This document shows positions 20,925 to 33,650 of a DNA stretch of 64,000 nucleotides, piece after piece. The stretch is from positions 1,534,228-1,598,227 of the forward strand of contig BFEA01000066.1 of the NCBI GenBank assembly GCA_003427395.1, given 5' to 3'. The stretch's first letter is position 1. Each line of letters opens with the position of its first letter. The notes beneath the pieces were generated by a model. That model saw nothing but the letters and a program-made list of their open reading frames with translations, ran no database searches and was not told the DNA's origin. The DNA comes from Chara braunii (lineage: Eukaryota; Streptophyta; Charophyceae; Charales; Characeae). A program made the position numbers and the translations under genes.

Positions 20925-23900
20925 ATAAAGTTGTGTTTGGAATGGATTGATGGAGGCCTCGAAGCTAAGTCTGTCGGCTGACCGGATTGGTTCCTTTCTC
21001 GTCAACCTTTGGGATTCTAGAAGGGTTTATAGCTTTCTGATTCTGTGAAGCGACGGGGACGTCGCTTAATATGGTTCGGTAAGCTATCGGTGCGAATACC
21101 CTTACAAGGGTAAGCTGTCGGTGCGTCTGTGGTTACCGTTTGACTGGATGGTTGACTAAAGTAGAGAGTGTGTGGGCGCGCAAACTTGAGGCACGCGTGA
21201 TCCTTTTTTGTTGATGATTGTGAAAGTCGGCGTTGGTCGCCGCCCATATTTTTATATTTCTGATTAAATTAGTATTTATAAGATTATGTCTCGTGCTTGA
21301 GGTGTCTTCCTGGGACCAGTGCGTATGTACAGAGGACGACATTGATAACAATGTGATTTTTTTCGGTAGATCTGCGCGTCGCCAAATATCAACTTATTTA
21401 GGTATCAGTCAACACTAAGACTCAGTCATGGGCCTAGTATTGTTGGTTATGGTGTCAGACTTCTATTAAGAAGACTCAGGGATCGAGATCGAGTGGCGGT
21501 GACGCGGAGATATCAGAGTAGCGCAAAGGGACCAGGGGGTTGAAGGCCCGACGGGGATAGACCCCTTGGTTTTTCCATCAGCGGCGTCAGAACGGTACTA
21601 ACGGTTATTTTTCCCTGTTCGTTGTAAAGTGACGATTAAAAGTTCTAAGTATTTCATTTATTTATTGACATATTACTACTATTTTTATGCGTCTGCATTC
21701 CTTGACTCAAAGGCGACTCCGGATTTAAAGGCCGTCACGGCGGTCAAGGACTTTGACTACGCGCCTCTTTTGAGGGTCGGCCCTCGCATGTCGTGGATGT
21801 TGATGAAGTTCCATCACCTCGTCCGTCTTGAAACAGTGGACCGAGGAATTCAATGTACATGCGAGCCGGTGGCTGATTTAGCCCACGAGGTAGAGGAAAC
21901 TAGATTGGCAGGGACCTTTGTGGGTGTGTCGTCTGTCACCGACGAATCAGCCGCGAGCTGCTGTAAGAAAGTAAAGCAGTGAAGCATGCCCTTGGGATCC
22001 TACAGGCAAGGCTGCGCCTGGGCATAATGGACCGAAATGTTGTCGAGAGGCCCACGACGATAGGGGCTGCGGGGTATTTTCGTATAAAATTCCCCTGCAT
22101 GATCTGTACGCGACACGTCACACCCAGGCTGTAGGCAGGGCAGCAGGCCCGCGCCCCCGATTTTGCAGTTCGTTAGCCGTGTGTACGAGTTGCAGTTGGG
22201 GGCCCGAGGTGGCTATGGACTCCGCCTAAGCACGACTGACCTGAGGAAACTGGCGGAGCTGTGGTGATAGTTGTTGAGCAGATCGTCTCCGGATCTGGGA
22301 TAGGGGCGCAGGGCTGCCTGAGACGTTTAGCTGCCGTTTAGCTGCAAGTCGTTCCTCGAAGACTCTCACCGGGTCACTAAAGTCGCTGAATGTGTTACTG
22401 CGCAGTGGGATGGACACATCGTATGAGGCAGAGGTTGGCGAACGCGAAGCCGAAGCGAAGACGAAAGAGGGTGAGGGTGTACGGAGGCAGCAAGGGAAGA
22501 AGGCGGGGGAAGTAAGTGAACCCGGATGCGAAGTGGCACTAGGTGCATGTGGGTGTGGGCAAGGAAGCAGAGTGTGGCGAAGCCACGCAGGAGGCAGGGG
22601 AGAAAGGAGATTGCTAGCCCGATTTCGGACGAAAACAGGAAGGGAAGCATGATAAACTAGGATTATGAGATAGGGCGAGTGCGATGGTACTGTTAGTTTT
22701 GGCGTCATTCTTGTAGGAAGAAGGGTAGACGAGATAGGAGGTGCTTAAAGCTATGGCGGAAGGAAAGATGGAAGGGGTACACAATCCAAACATCACTCAA
22801 TTCTCAATAGAAACGAGCAAAGCACAGGTCGAAGCAGAGGTTTTAGGAACTAGTGTCCTCGAATCTGAAAGCCAGATTTTTTAAGGGTCGGTAGAATAGG
22901 AGTTACTAGTAATAATCGTTGAGCGAGAGTAACAAAAAGGATATGGTGAGGGGAGGTTGCATATCCCGTTCATTCCATGACCGTTTTTGCCGATCTAAGT
23001 TGTAAAGTAGGGGTTTCACAGCGATGCGGAGTGATTGGTCGGGACAAAAACTGAGTTAGTGTAATATTTTGGCCGGTATAACCAGCAGGGGTTGCGCCCA
23101 GGGAGCGAGCTCGTTTTCATGTAAATATGAATGTATCTTCTCAGTTCTTAGGGGAAGATTCATTTTCGTTGTGTACATCTGGTGAAGCTCGTAGTGGGGA
23201 CCCGGTGTTGCTATCGGTCGAGGTTGCATGCCGTTGTTTGTCACTATGATCATGGCCTGGTAAATGCTCACGCTCCCGTCGGGATTGACATCTTGGGAAA
23301 CGAGCATATGGGAGAGAGAGAGGTTCGGAGGAGCGAGTAAATCTCGCTCGGATGGATCAGATCTGAAAGAAGGACTATGAATCCGATGGAACGCTCAGGC
23401 TAAGTGATTAGCGGTTAAGTCCGAGGAGGTCATGAGAGGAGGACCGGGAGGTTGAAGGTACTTGTTGTCCGGAACGACGTACGTAGTCGAACGATGCATC
23501 CAGGAGCCGGTTGAGGAAAGTATGGGCTTACCTATTTGATCGAGTTAGAGTGAAGAAAGAAAGACGAAATTGAAAGCGACCTGTGGGACGACGAAATGTT
23601 TTCCCAGCTGTTGACGCAATGCCTACGAGAGTTGTCTGGCTGAGTGCTTGAGGACTGGCAGGAATACTCCACCACCTGTAGGACCGAAGGACTGCAAAGG
23701 TGAAGGAGAGAGGGGGGGGGCAGCGTTCACTATGGACAAGGAAACCGAACAAGACGTAGAGTAGAAAAGGGGTTAAGACACGCATCTGTGCCGTGTAAAG
23801 GCTCGTGTGAACAAAGTTGGCGACTGACCTTCGGTTGCCTTGTTGCATGCTTAGCTGACATATGGTTGAAGTGGAACACCATTTTGGTTCGAACTGTAAG

Positions 23901-24858
23901 AATCCTACTGGCAGCTGTTGTGCTTCGGCGGTATTGTTGATCAAGGACCGAAGGTTGGGGCCTCGCAAGAACTATAGCTGCATGGGTGAGAGCGAGCTAC
24001 GGAGCAGGGGCCTGCCTACTTACTTGTGTGATGCCTGTCCTATTAGCCTGAGCAGCAAGGAGGGAAGCTTCGAGGTTGGGTACTCGCGTGTCGGACAACG
24101 CACTGCTCGAAGTAACTGGTCGAAGCAGCAACAGGCCAGAAGCAGAGCGCAGACCTGGCTCATAGCCGCTACTGGAAGGGGAAGTAGGAGGGGAGCCCTG
24201 AGGTTGCGGATCCACCTATGGCCAAGCACCCGTCGGATCGTGAGCTTGCGGGAGAGCTGAGATAATTGAAGGGAGGAAGGGGAGTTGATGCGAATTGAAA
24301 GATCGTTAAAAAGTCAATGACAAACATTTGCCTTTTTGATCAATTGCTGCGTATCTAGGCTGCCATTGTGGGGCCCTCAAGCGCTTGAAGGTAACAAGGC
24401 CCTCTCACGCAAGTCTGAGCGCACCCTCCTTGGATCTGAGAGACTTAAACTTTCTCTTTCTATCTTTCTTAATCTAAGTCTAGTCCTGTTAGGAGAGGAA
24501 GGCGGCAGGCGGGATTGCAACCCGTAGGACCGCAGCAAGACTCTGTGGGGAGTCAGCCCGCCGATTGCGGGAGCTCTGCCGGAACTCAGGAGTTCTAGAG
24601 GCAGGGAATTGAGAGGTAACATTTGCTTTCCTTCTATAAACCTAGTTATAACCCTTATCTGCACCCTTTGCTATGTTTTGACTGAGTATATTGTGTGCAT
24701 CCCTACTTTGACTTTTCAGTTGACTTTCAGCACACAAACCAGACTAAGTAAAGGAACGTATGCGCAATATCAGTTTCAATGTTATTGTTTGACTGAAAGC
24801 AGATTGTGGGATTGCATCTGGGGGAAGGATGGGAGGAAGGCAGTATTGCTCGAGTCTG

Positions 24859-25605
24859 ACTGGGTCTACCAAAGGCTGGGCAAGTCTCCATAAGTTTGGG
24901 GAGACCCAGTGCTATGTTTATTTTTTTTGAATTGCCTAGAGAACCAGACATGTTCCATAAGTTTGGGTGATTTGGTTGCTCTGACTTGTGAGGGCTGAAT
25001 GTGAATGACTTTTCAGGGACCAAGCATGATGCAAAAGTTTGGGTAGCTTGGTCGCCTTGTTTACTTTGTTTTTTTTTCAGTTTCTTCAGTTTCTGAACGA
25101 GGAGGTCTGGGCATGTTCTATAAGTTTGGGTGGCTCAGCCTCTTCCTGCTTCGGTTTTAAAAAAATGAACCACGCTGAGGACCAAGACATGTTCCATAAG
25201 TTTGGGTGGTCTTGATCCAACGCCACGCACATGTTGGAACCAGAAGGCTATAACTTGACTATACTTTATTACTATTTTATCTATGAACAGGCTAGTCAGA
25301 ACAGGGTTCCATAAGTTTGGGTGGTCTATCTATAGCTTATGACCAACTGAAGAAACTACTAATTAAGAATAAACTTGTGGTACGAAGGGGCAGACTGAAT
25401 CTAGAGCTAAAGATGATCGGTTCAATTATATGCTACCTCAAAAGACTAAGGGCAGATAATTATATAAATCTTGGATACTTGAACAGTTCATGGCAACTAG
25501 GGTGGCCTAGTCTCATGCCCAAAGAAGAGAAAAGTTGTTGTGCCCTGTGTTTGCGTATACTCCATGGTTGAGCTAGACATGTTCCATTAGTTTGGTGGTC
25601 TAGCT
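24859..25605 (+). repeat. Array of seven conserved-loop stem-loops, copy 2
   Basis: Same seven units in the same order as copy 1. The fifth loop is full length here. The seventh stem is perfect, AGCTAGAC/GTCTAGCT (25571-25578 with 25598-25605), whereas copy 1 has only five pairs. The third unit has a changed loop (reading ATGATGCAAAAG) but an unchanged stem GACCAAGC/GCTTGGTC. Confidence 0.75.
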
Positions 25606-25905
25606 TTATGTCCTATGTAAGCTAGGTATAAAGGGATAAATCATTGAGACACCATGAACTATTGTTTGATAAATTTGACTTTGGGGACGGTGAGAGTACT
25701 TACCTTTGTGGTTTGGCCTGCATGTGACTGAGGGTGACTACTACTTAGTTTGAATATCAGTTTGATAGGTAGTTGCTTTAGTTGCTCGCCACGTGCTAGA
25801 GCCATAGGAGTTAGTTTCAATTCTTGCATTTTCTGGGCTAAGCTTTTTTTACTTAGAGCAATTTCCACATTTTTTAGGATCTTTTATTTCTACTTGGTCT
25901 TGTAT

Positions 25906-26470
25906 AAATCTTGGTAAGCGACTTTCTCTACGGGAAGCGCTGCCGAAATTTCTACAAAACCAAGGAGTTCGTCAAATTTTGTCTTTTTCAGGGCCTAGTT
26001 TTTCTGACTTTTTTGCTTAGTAAAAATCTGGGAGACCTCCTTTTCTAAAAGGAGTGCTGCCCAATTTTTTGCTAATTCAAGGAGTTAGACAAAATTAGAC
26101 CTTGACAAGTCAAAGTCATTTTAGATTCTGAACTTAGCTCTGTATAAATCTTGGAATATCACTTTCTCTACGGAAAGCGCTGCTGAAATTTTTACAAATC
26201 TAAGGAGATAGTTAAATTTTGTCTTAGTTGAACTCATGTCTTGTTTCTGAGTTCATATCTAAGGGGATAGTTAAATTTTGTCTTGGATGAACTCACGTCT
26301 TGTTTCTTAGTTCATATCTAACTTACCTTGCTAAAGGAAGTGCTGCTCAAATTTTTACTAAATTCAGGGAGTAGACAAAAATTTAACTTTCCAGAATTAA
26401 AGTCTTATTTTTTTGGGTTATTATAAATTTTGAGAAGACACTTTTCCTACGGGAAGTGCTGCCGAAATTT
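25906..26470 (+). repeat. Structured ~85-nt units, copy 2
   Basis: Collinear with 11592-12190. The unit corresponding to 12021 has lost its opening arm by a deletion near 26320. The others keep the AAATYTKGG/CCGAAATTT pairing. Confidence 0.6.
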
Positions 26471-27471
26471 TCTTAGTTTAGAGGAGTTAGATTATATTTT
26501 ATATTTTGACAGGTGACAATTCTGACGATCCACTCTGTATAGGGGAGTCTTTGCCAAAAGCCTACCTTTTCATTAGGCACTGATTTAGGGATAGACTCAG
26601 GATTAGTTGAGTATAATGAATTTGATGAAATCGTGATATAGAGACTACTCTGGATTTGGACTCATAGATTTAGCTTGGGGATTGGTCTGTCTTGTGTTAC
26701 AGGTCCTCTTGAACGTTTGATTCGAAATCAGGACTAGATTCAACTTTATCTTACAAGGATCACCTTCTGTTATCACTGATACTAGGTTGGTTGCCGATTC
26801 GTCAGTCTACGACTCAACTCCAATTCATCCTCAATACTCAACCTAAAAGGCTTTAGCCCTGGTGATTTCTGTTGTTTTATTAAGCTTTTCACCCAGACTT
26901 TTATTGAATGGCCATTTAAGAAAGGTACAGAGCATTTAATTATGGTTGGTTGGACAAGGGTCGGGGTTTGCATGGCTAAAGCGAGGGGTATGAGTATACA
27001 GATTCGTTGAAGTTGACTTCGTGTAGTGCGTGGACTTTTGGGTTGCCTCTTTAATGTGATTGCAAGTATGTTCTGGGGTTCAAATTTTGGATTTGACTGT
27101 CAGCGATCATAGACATACATATGGCTGTGAGGAATCTCACAGTGATTGTGAGAAGTGATCGTCACATACTTATTCTCCTTGACATGTATATACATATGTA
27201 CCTATGTTGGGTGTTAGCATGGCCTGATAGGGGTTGGGATTGAAGTGGAAGAAAACCCCTCTATGTGTTGTATGCTTCTTAAAGATTTCTTAGTCAGACG
27301 TTGGTCCTGAGCCCGGATTCAAGGTCCTTGTCCAGGACATCCGAGGCCCTAGACTCTACATGGAAGGGATCTCCCCCCGCGCAGAGCCTATTTGCCCTGC
27401 CTGCCGAGACACTCAATCTAAAGGCCAGAGGTGCCGCGGAGGCCGCACGGCTATTCCTTCAGTCGTGCAAT

Positions 27472-27497
27472 ATCGTGAAGGGGTAGACCTTCACGAT
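27472..27497. repeat. Hairpin inside the right TIR, copy 2
   Basis: The same ATCGTGAAGG/CCTTCACGAT hairpin as at 13211. It is followed by TGACACTTGAGTGTCA at 27510-27525, a palindrome changed at its centre. Confidence 0.85.
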
Positions 27498-27509
27498 ACT
27501 TCGAGTTTG

Positions 27510-28250
27510 ACACTTGAGTGTCATAAGCGGTACTCGGATCCACGAGGGACCGCTTGATTATGGGCACTACATAGTCCGCCATCATTGCGACTACTTGCGT
27601 ATTCATGCATTGCTAGTCGATATGGGAAGACCTTGCGCCCGTGCGGTTTTTATACTAAGTCTCGCGCGCGACGCCTATCCGATTTCCGCATGAGGAGAGT
27701 TGTGGGATAGCTACCAAGGGACTAGGAGTGTTGTCACGTTGTTTGTTCTGTGTCGTTCCGTGTATAAGTATGTGTGTATCTTTTTCTATTATTATGTTCT
27801 GTGTAGTGGCGTGCACGTGGTGTGTGGGATGCGTCCTAATCAACCGGAGACGAGTCGCACCTAGGACCTCAGCCCCCCCCGGATGTCGATTCGCGTGCGG
27901 GTCCGATAGAGTCGTAATACCGCGAGTACCCCCTATGCTACAGCGAACGAGAAACACCCTCGGTTGATCCACCTCTGCGATTGCAACTGATTAGCTGTGG
28001 ACTGGTAGCTCGGCGGGGATACGCCCACCGAAGGGAGATGACAACTCCTGCAAGGTGGAGGTAAGTCGTGCCTCGCGTAGGCCCCATCCTGTCGTAGGGG
28101 CTCGCGGGAGGTATGGCTGGCGCACTCGGCCGGAGCGGCTTGCTGAAGCTCCACTTGTATTCGCGACGAGGATTAAGACCAACTCCTGCGTGATGCGGCC
28201 GGGAGGGTCCCGTGCTGCCTTGTGCGGTGTCGGACCCGATGCGCTTGACA
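27510..28250 (-). repeat. Right terminal inverted repeat, copy 2
   Basis: Aligns to 13249-13990 and, inverted, to 5830-6577. It ends GATGCGCTTGACA at 28250. Confidence 0.85.
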
Positions 28251-28449
28251 ACGCTCCTTGAGGGATTGATCTCTCGACGCTGGACAACCGCTAATTGCGG
28301 TTGAGAGCCACACCCTCTTCTACACCCTGCGGAGAGTGGGTGGTACACAGGTTCATACATGTGGTGGCAATCGTCTCTTATTGCCCCGGAGACCAGCTCT
28401 ATCATCCAGGGCCAGAAAAAAAGTCAAGGGGTTTGACTTTGAGGGTTCC
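28251..28449. other. Short spacer between copies 2 and 3
   Basis: About 200 bp of unrelated sequence between the right end of copy 2 and the start of homology to inverted copy 3. It contains a small hairpin, CCGCTAATTGCGG. No gene. Confidence 0.5.
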
Positions 28450-29247
28450 CACGGACTTCAACGTCCAACTATATAAAAAATAAACAAGCAAAATCACTCA
28501 GTAAATAAACAGGCATTCCAATATCCATATCAAATCAGAACTCGAGATAAATCCAAAGAAGAAAAAATAAACCCATCAGGTATGCAGATCGTGCGACACA
28601 TGGTTGTCATTCTCACTGCCTCCAAAGTAAGGCTCGTACACAGGCTCCAAGACACTAACCTGTATAAAACATAGACACAGACGAACGCCACATTGCCATA
28701 CACCAATGTGCTCAACTTTACTGTTTCCTGTAACTCACACCACGCCTCACACACTCAAGCCCCCAGTTATAGTCAAACTTTCCATAAATCTCATAAGTTC
28801 TTTATAATGCTCATTTAAAAGAAGCTCGGTTAAAACCCTCAAAGAAACATGTCAAATCTCAGGGCTAACGCATCACGTTGAGGTACAGGTACAAGCAAAG
28901 TTGTGTCGTGAGCCGACAAGTCAGCGATCAACCAACCGACCTGTTATCTGTGATAACAGAAGATGATCCTCGAGGGATCAAGCTGAAACTAGTCCCAATC
29001 CTGAATCGAAATATCCTCAGAAGGACCTGTGACACAAGACAGCTGAATGCCCAAATTAACTTATAAGTGTACAGAGAACAACTCTTCATATCACATTCGC
29101 AATTAAATCCTTTTGTGAACTAAGTGTAAGTCTACATATAAGCCAGTGTCCAAAGAAAGGTAGACTTATGGCATATTTTTCCCCTTACAAAGTGGATCAC
29201 CAAAATGACCACCTGTCGAAATATAATCTAACCCTTTTAAACTAAGA

Positions 29248-29646
29248 AAATTTCGGTAGCACTTCCCATAGGAAAAGTGCCTTCTCAGAATTTAAACAAG
29301 CTCGAATATGAAAACAGAAATAATCTTTAAATTCCCAAAGCCAAATTTTGTCTAACTCTCTGAATTAGCAAAAATTTGGGCAACACTGCCTTTAGAAAAA
29401 GAGACTTCCCAGATTTATACTACGTCAGATATGAAACTCAAAAACAAAATTTTGAGTCTGCATAGCACGACGAATGTGTTCGCGGCCCGATCTGTTCGGA
29501 GGAACGCGTTCTCCCGTTCGCGCGAACGGCTCGAGAAACGTGTTTTCAAGGCCCGCGAACGAGGTTCGCCTGGGTCGGTACCGGTCGCCGGCGGGGCTTC
29601 GGACAGGCCTAGGGAACGTCGGTGTGTGTGTGTGTGTGTATGTGTC

Positions 29647-29680
<34 letters not shown>

Positions 29681-30120
29681 TGTTTGTCTGTGTATGTGTG
29701 TTTGTCTGTCTGTGTATGTGTATCTGTCCGTCTGTGTATGTGTGTGTGTATATGTGTATGTGTGTGTCTGTTTGTGTATGTGTGTATGTGTGTGTCAGTG
29801 TATCAGTGTGTATGTGTGTGTCAGTGTATCAGTGTGTCTGTGTGTAAGTGTGTGTCAGTGTATCAGTCTGTCTGTGTGTAAGTGTGTTTGTGTGTCAGAT
29901 TGTGCCAGAGTGTTTCTCAAGATCCAATTTTGTCTAACTCCCTGATTTAGTAAAAATTTGGGCAACACTCCCTTTAGAAAATGAGATTTTCCAGATTTGT
30001 ACTAAGCCATATATAAAGTTTAGACAAACTGAACTTTGAGAAGTCAGATTTTGAACAACTCTTTGGATTTGCAGAAATTTTGGCAGCACTTCCCGTAGAG
30101 AAAGTAGCTTACTAAAATTT
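29248..30120 (-). repeat. Structured ~85-nt units, copy 3
   Basis: Minus-strand version of the unit series, with the CCGAAATTT and AAATCTKGG-type arms still recognisable (for example 29248-29296 and 30075-30120). It is interrupted by the insertion at 29466-29915. Confidence 0.55.
29466..29915. other. Insertion with GC-rich palindrome and long (TG)n tract
   Basis: A block absent from copies 1 and 2. It starts with GC-rich sequence containing the perfect 16-bp palindrome CCGTTCGCGCGAACGG (29514-29529), followed by about 280 bp of TG-rich minisatellite with TGTCAGTGTATCAGTG sub-repeats. Frames through it give only Cys/Val-rich low-complexity peptides. Confidence 0.7.
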
Positions 30121-30418
30121 ATACAAAGCCAAGTATAACAAATGATCCAAAAAAATGCGAGAATTGATCTAAGTGAAAAAACTTAGCCCAAAAAAATGCA
30201 GGAATTGAAACTAAGTCCTATAGCTCTAGCACGTGGCGAACCTCTAAAGCGACTACCTACCAAACTGAAACTCAAACTAGGTAGTGATCTCACTCAGCCA
30301 CATGCAAGACCAAACCACAAAGGTAAGTACTCTCACCATCCCCAAGTCAACCTTGTCAAACAATAGTTCATAGTCTTTCAATGATTTATCCCTTTATACC
30401 CAGCTTACATAAGGCATA

Positions 30419-31160
30419 AAGCTAGACCACCCAAACTTATGGAACAGGTCTAGTTCAGCCATCGAATATATACAAACACAGGGCACTACAACTTTTCTCT
30501 TCCTAAAGCACATGACTAGGCCACCCTAGTCGCCCTGAACTGCTTAAGTATCCAAGTTTTATATAATTATCTGCACTTAGTCTTTTAAGGTAGCATATGA
30601 TTGAACCGATCATCTTTAGCTCGAGGTTCAACCTGCCCCTTCTTACCACATGTTTATTCTTAGTTTATACTCTTTTTAATTTGTGATAAGCTATAGTTAG
30701 ACCACCCAAACTTATGGAATAGTGTCTGACTAGCCTGTTCATAGATAAAGTTGTAGTAAAATATAGCTGAGTTATAACCTTTTGGTTACAACATGTGTGT
30801 GGTATTGGACCAAGACCACCCAAACTGATGGAACATGTCTGGTCCTCTGCCTGATTCGTTACCTTAAATAAAACAGGAAGGGGTAAAGCCACCCAAACTG
30901 ATGGAACATGCTCAAAGCCCGTCGTTCAGAACCAAAAGAAACTGAGAAAACCCAAAATAAACAAGTCAACCAAGCCACCCAAACTTATGGGACAATGCTT
31001 GGTTCCTAAAAAGTCAGCCACAAACAACCCTTGCAAGTTAGAGCAACCAGACCACCCAAACTTATGGAACAAGCCTGGTCCTCCAAGCAATTCAAAAATA
31101 AACATAGCACTGGGCCTTCCCAAACTTATGGAGACTTGCCCAACCCTTGATAGGCCCAGT
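30419..31160 (-). repeat. Array of seven conserved-loop stem-loops, copy 3
   Basis: All seven units are present in inverted order. Compared with copies 1 and 2, the first stem is ACTGGGCCT/AGGCCCAGT (a T-A pair replaced by C-G) and the third is AACCAAGC/GCTTGGTT (G-C replaced by A-T). The fifth has a mismatch restored to a pair. The fourth stem is weaker here. Keeping pairing despite heavy divergence of the surrounding DNA argues that the structure mattered. Confidence 0.75.
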
Positions 31161-33650
31161 TAGACTCGAGCAATTCAGCCTTCCTCCCATCCTTCCCCCA
31201 AATGCAATCCCACAATCTGCTTTCAGTCAGACAACAAAATTGAAACTGACATTACACATGCATTCCTTTACTAAAGTCTGGTTCAAGTCCTGAAAGTCAA
31301 ACTCAAAGTCAAAGTAAGAGCAACGTATACTCAGCTAAACACAGTAAGAAATACAGATAGGGGTTATAACTAGGTTTATAGAAGGGAAGTGAAACCTTTA
31401 CCTCTCAGTTCCCTGCCTCCAGAACTCCTCCTGAGTTCCGGCAGATCTCCCACAATCGGTGGGCTGATTCCCCACAGAGTCCTGTTGCGGTCCTACGGGT
31501 TGCAATCCCGCTTGCCGCCTTCCTCTCAGAACAAAACTAGACTTATCAGAAGGGCGGAAGGAGAGGTTCTAGACTCTCGAGATACAGAAGGGGGACAAAC
31601 TCAACTCGCAGGGGAGGGCCCCTGCGCAGTGTAACCTTCAGTCGCTTGAGGGCCCCGGAATGGCAGCCAAAATACACAGCAACCTAGTCAACTGAAGCTA
31701 AACCACCTTGCTGTCGGCCTCTCTGACGACTCCCCAAATCGCAACAATACTCGTCAATACTTGTGACTTGAGATGCCATGTCCTCCGCTCAGAACATGGG
31801 TTATGAACCACAAACTCAATCTCCTCTCCCTATAGCTTCCTCCTTACTTCAGTAACTTCACCATTTGAATGAAGTAAGAAGCTCGTGTCTCACAGGTAAG
31901 CTTGCCACCCTGTGGCCCGTCCACAGTTCCTCTGCCCGGTAGAATGACCAGTGCACCAGTTAGCAGCCAAGTTTGCGCCCTGCAGCTGGCTTGTCGCTGC
32001 TTCGATCAATAACGCACTGGTCAACAGGTAAGTCTATAATCTTTGCAGCCGCCTCCCCTTTCCTCACGCAAATAGGCTGATAGGATGGGCCGCACCCCGG
32101 CCAACAGGCAGGTACCCATGAGCAAAAACTAGGATAAGTCTTCTGCCATAAGATAAAAAGGTCCACTGCCAGGTAGTCTTTTTGCCCTCTCTCTTTTAGT
32201 CTGACACTCTCTTTCTTCTTGTGTCTAGCCAGTTCAACTCACTTAAGACTTCTGGTTACTCCTTATTCTTCCTTGCTGGCGTGCAGTCTAGTATTGCAGC
32301 CCGACTGTCTGTACATATGCTTCGTCTACAATGACTCCTGCCTCTCCTTCCCAAACTTTGCATACGCCTCACCACTCTATGGGGCCAACTTCAAAAGAAC
32401 TTGGACAGGATCGGTGACGCACGGTTCGCAATGATCACGACAGCTCGTTGCTGCTCCACCAAATGTGCGAAAAAAAGAGAACCTGCCCGGAAATGTGGGC
32501 AGATACATGCGCAACTTTTCCGTTGTCCCTGCAATGCCCGCTCCTCAGCATAGAACCCACTCGTGTCCAAGGGCGACAACTGCTGTAGTTTGAACAATGA
32601 TCATTACCACCACGAAGAGCACAACAAATACCCCGGCGCAGATAAGCATGGCGAAGAACCCACGATGACTATCCCGATGGCGTGGAGCAGGATCGCCACG
32701 AGTAGTGGGAGGGGAATTACTCTCTGTCGGAGACGAGGACCAGCTAACCCGACGATGATCACAACTAGCCCTTCAATCAAATTAGTGGCGAAGGCAGCAA
32801 CATGGTCATAACTTGAAACAAGCCCCCCCCCCTTTACGACAATATCGACAATCAGCAACATCGACGACAGCACGAGTTGCAGCCTGCTTCATCGTTCGTA
32901 AAGGAACATGTGCGAAATGAGACTGAATCCTCCCCAAGGAAATGGGAAGATACACTCTATACGCAGCATCAAAATCTTATAGCAATGAAACCACCCGCTG
33001 CCTCCAAAATCCGACTTCATCATCAGATCCGCCTGCCATAAGAACCCTGACTTGGCCTTTCAGTTTGCTCTATTCCGCGCAAAATCGAGTAAGAACTCTG
33101 TTTTTCCAAATCCTATCATACCTGTTTCCCGACACCTTCCGCACGACGTTTTTTCTTTACTAACACCCATCTTACTAATTTATCCTCAAAACTGACCCTG
33201 TCATTCAGTTCGCCTCACCTTCAAACCTCCGAAACGACTCCTCCCTCGCTCGTTTTCATCAAGAAACGAGCAAGATTTGAGTTTTCTCGCATGGCCATAT
33301 CCATCTTCACAAGACTCCCGCGGGTGACTTTCTCTTAATAACTTATTGTATACTAATGTTTACCCTATTCTAACCATTAATTTGGGTTCGCCCATCGTTA
33401 CAACCCCTATTTTAGTTCCCCTCGTGACGAATTCCACCGAGAATCGAGTGGTCATCTTGATTCTCCACTCCCCCTACCTCTACTTCCGCCATAGCTTCAT
33501 GCACCGGTTTTCTTCCTCACTCAACTACTCCATTCAATTAGCAACCAAACTGAACTCACCAAACCACTCGCCCGGGGTCAGAACCTCGAGATCAATTCTT
33601 CCCGATTCCATCAAGGATTGAGCGAGGTAGGTGCTCCCTCCTCCGCCATA

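Larger units (their letters stand above)
18917..21059. other. Non-coding sequence between gag element and TIR copy 2
   Basis: No convincing gene. The first half is AT-rich. The second contains the 87-bp duplication (20212-20385) and a tRNA-like half (20879-20924). It may be the 3' untranslated region and LTR remnant of the gag element, but no matching 5' LTR is present. Confidence 0.5.
21060..28250. mobile_element. TIR element, copy 2, left end missing
   Basis: The segment is collinear with 6580-13990 of copy 1, with the right TIR intact to its terminus at 28250. The left TIR is absent: homology starts at about 21060, next to unrelated sequence. It has one unit where copy 1 has three (about 21365-21450), plus small indels throughout. 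It keeps both structured arrays. No transposase frame. The direct order of copies 1 and 2 with a gag element between them may be chance or a larger duplication. Confidence 0.8.
28450..33650 (-). mobile_element. TIR element, copy 3, inverted, old and truncated
   Basis: On the minus strand this follows the order of copies 1 and 2: palindrome (28941-28959), structured units (29248-30120), stem-loop array (30419-31160), then the region matching about 10200 down to about 8000. Divergence is much higher than between copies 1 and 2, and neither TIR is recognisable. Both edges are approximate. Copies 2 and 3 therefore lie tail to tail. Confidence 0.65.

Noticed and set aside
29622-29945. Cys/Val-rich frame in the TG tract as a cysteine-rich peptide
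   Set aside because: Pure low-complexity translation of TG repeats.
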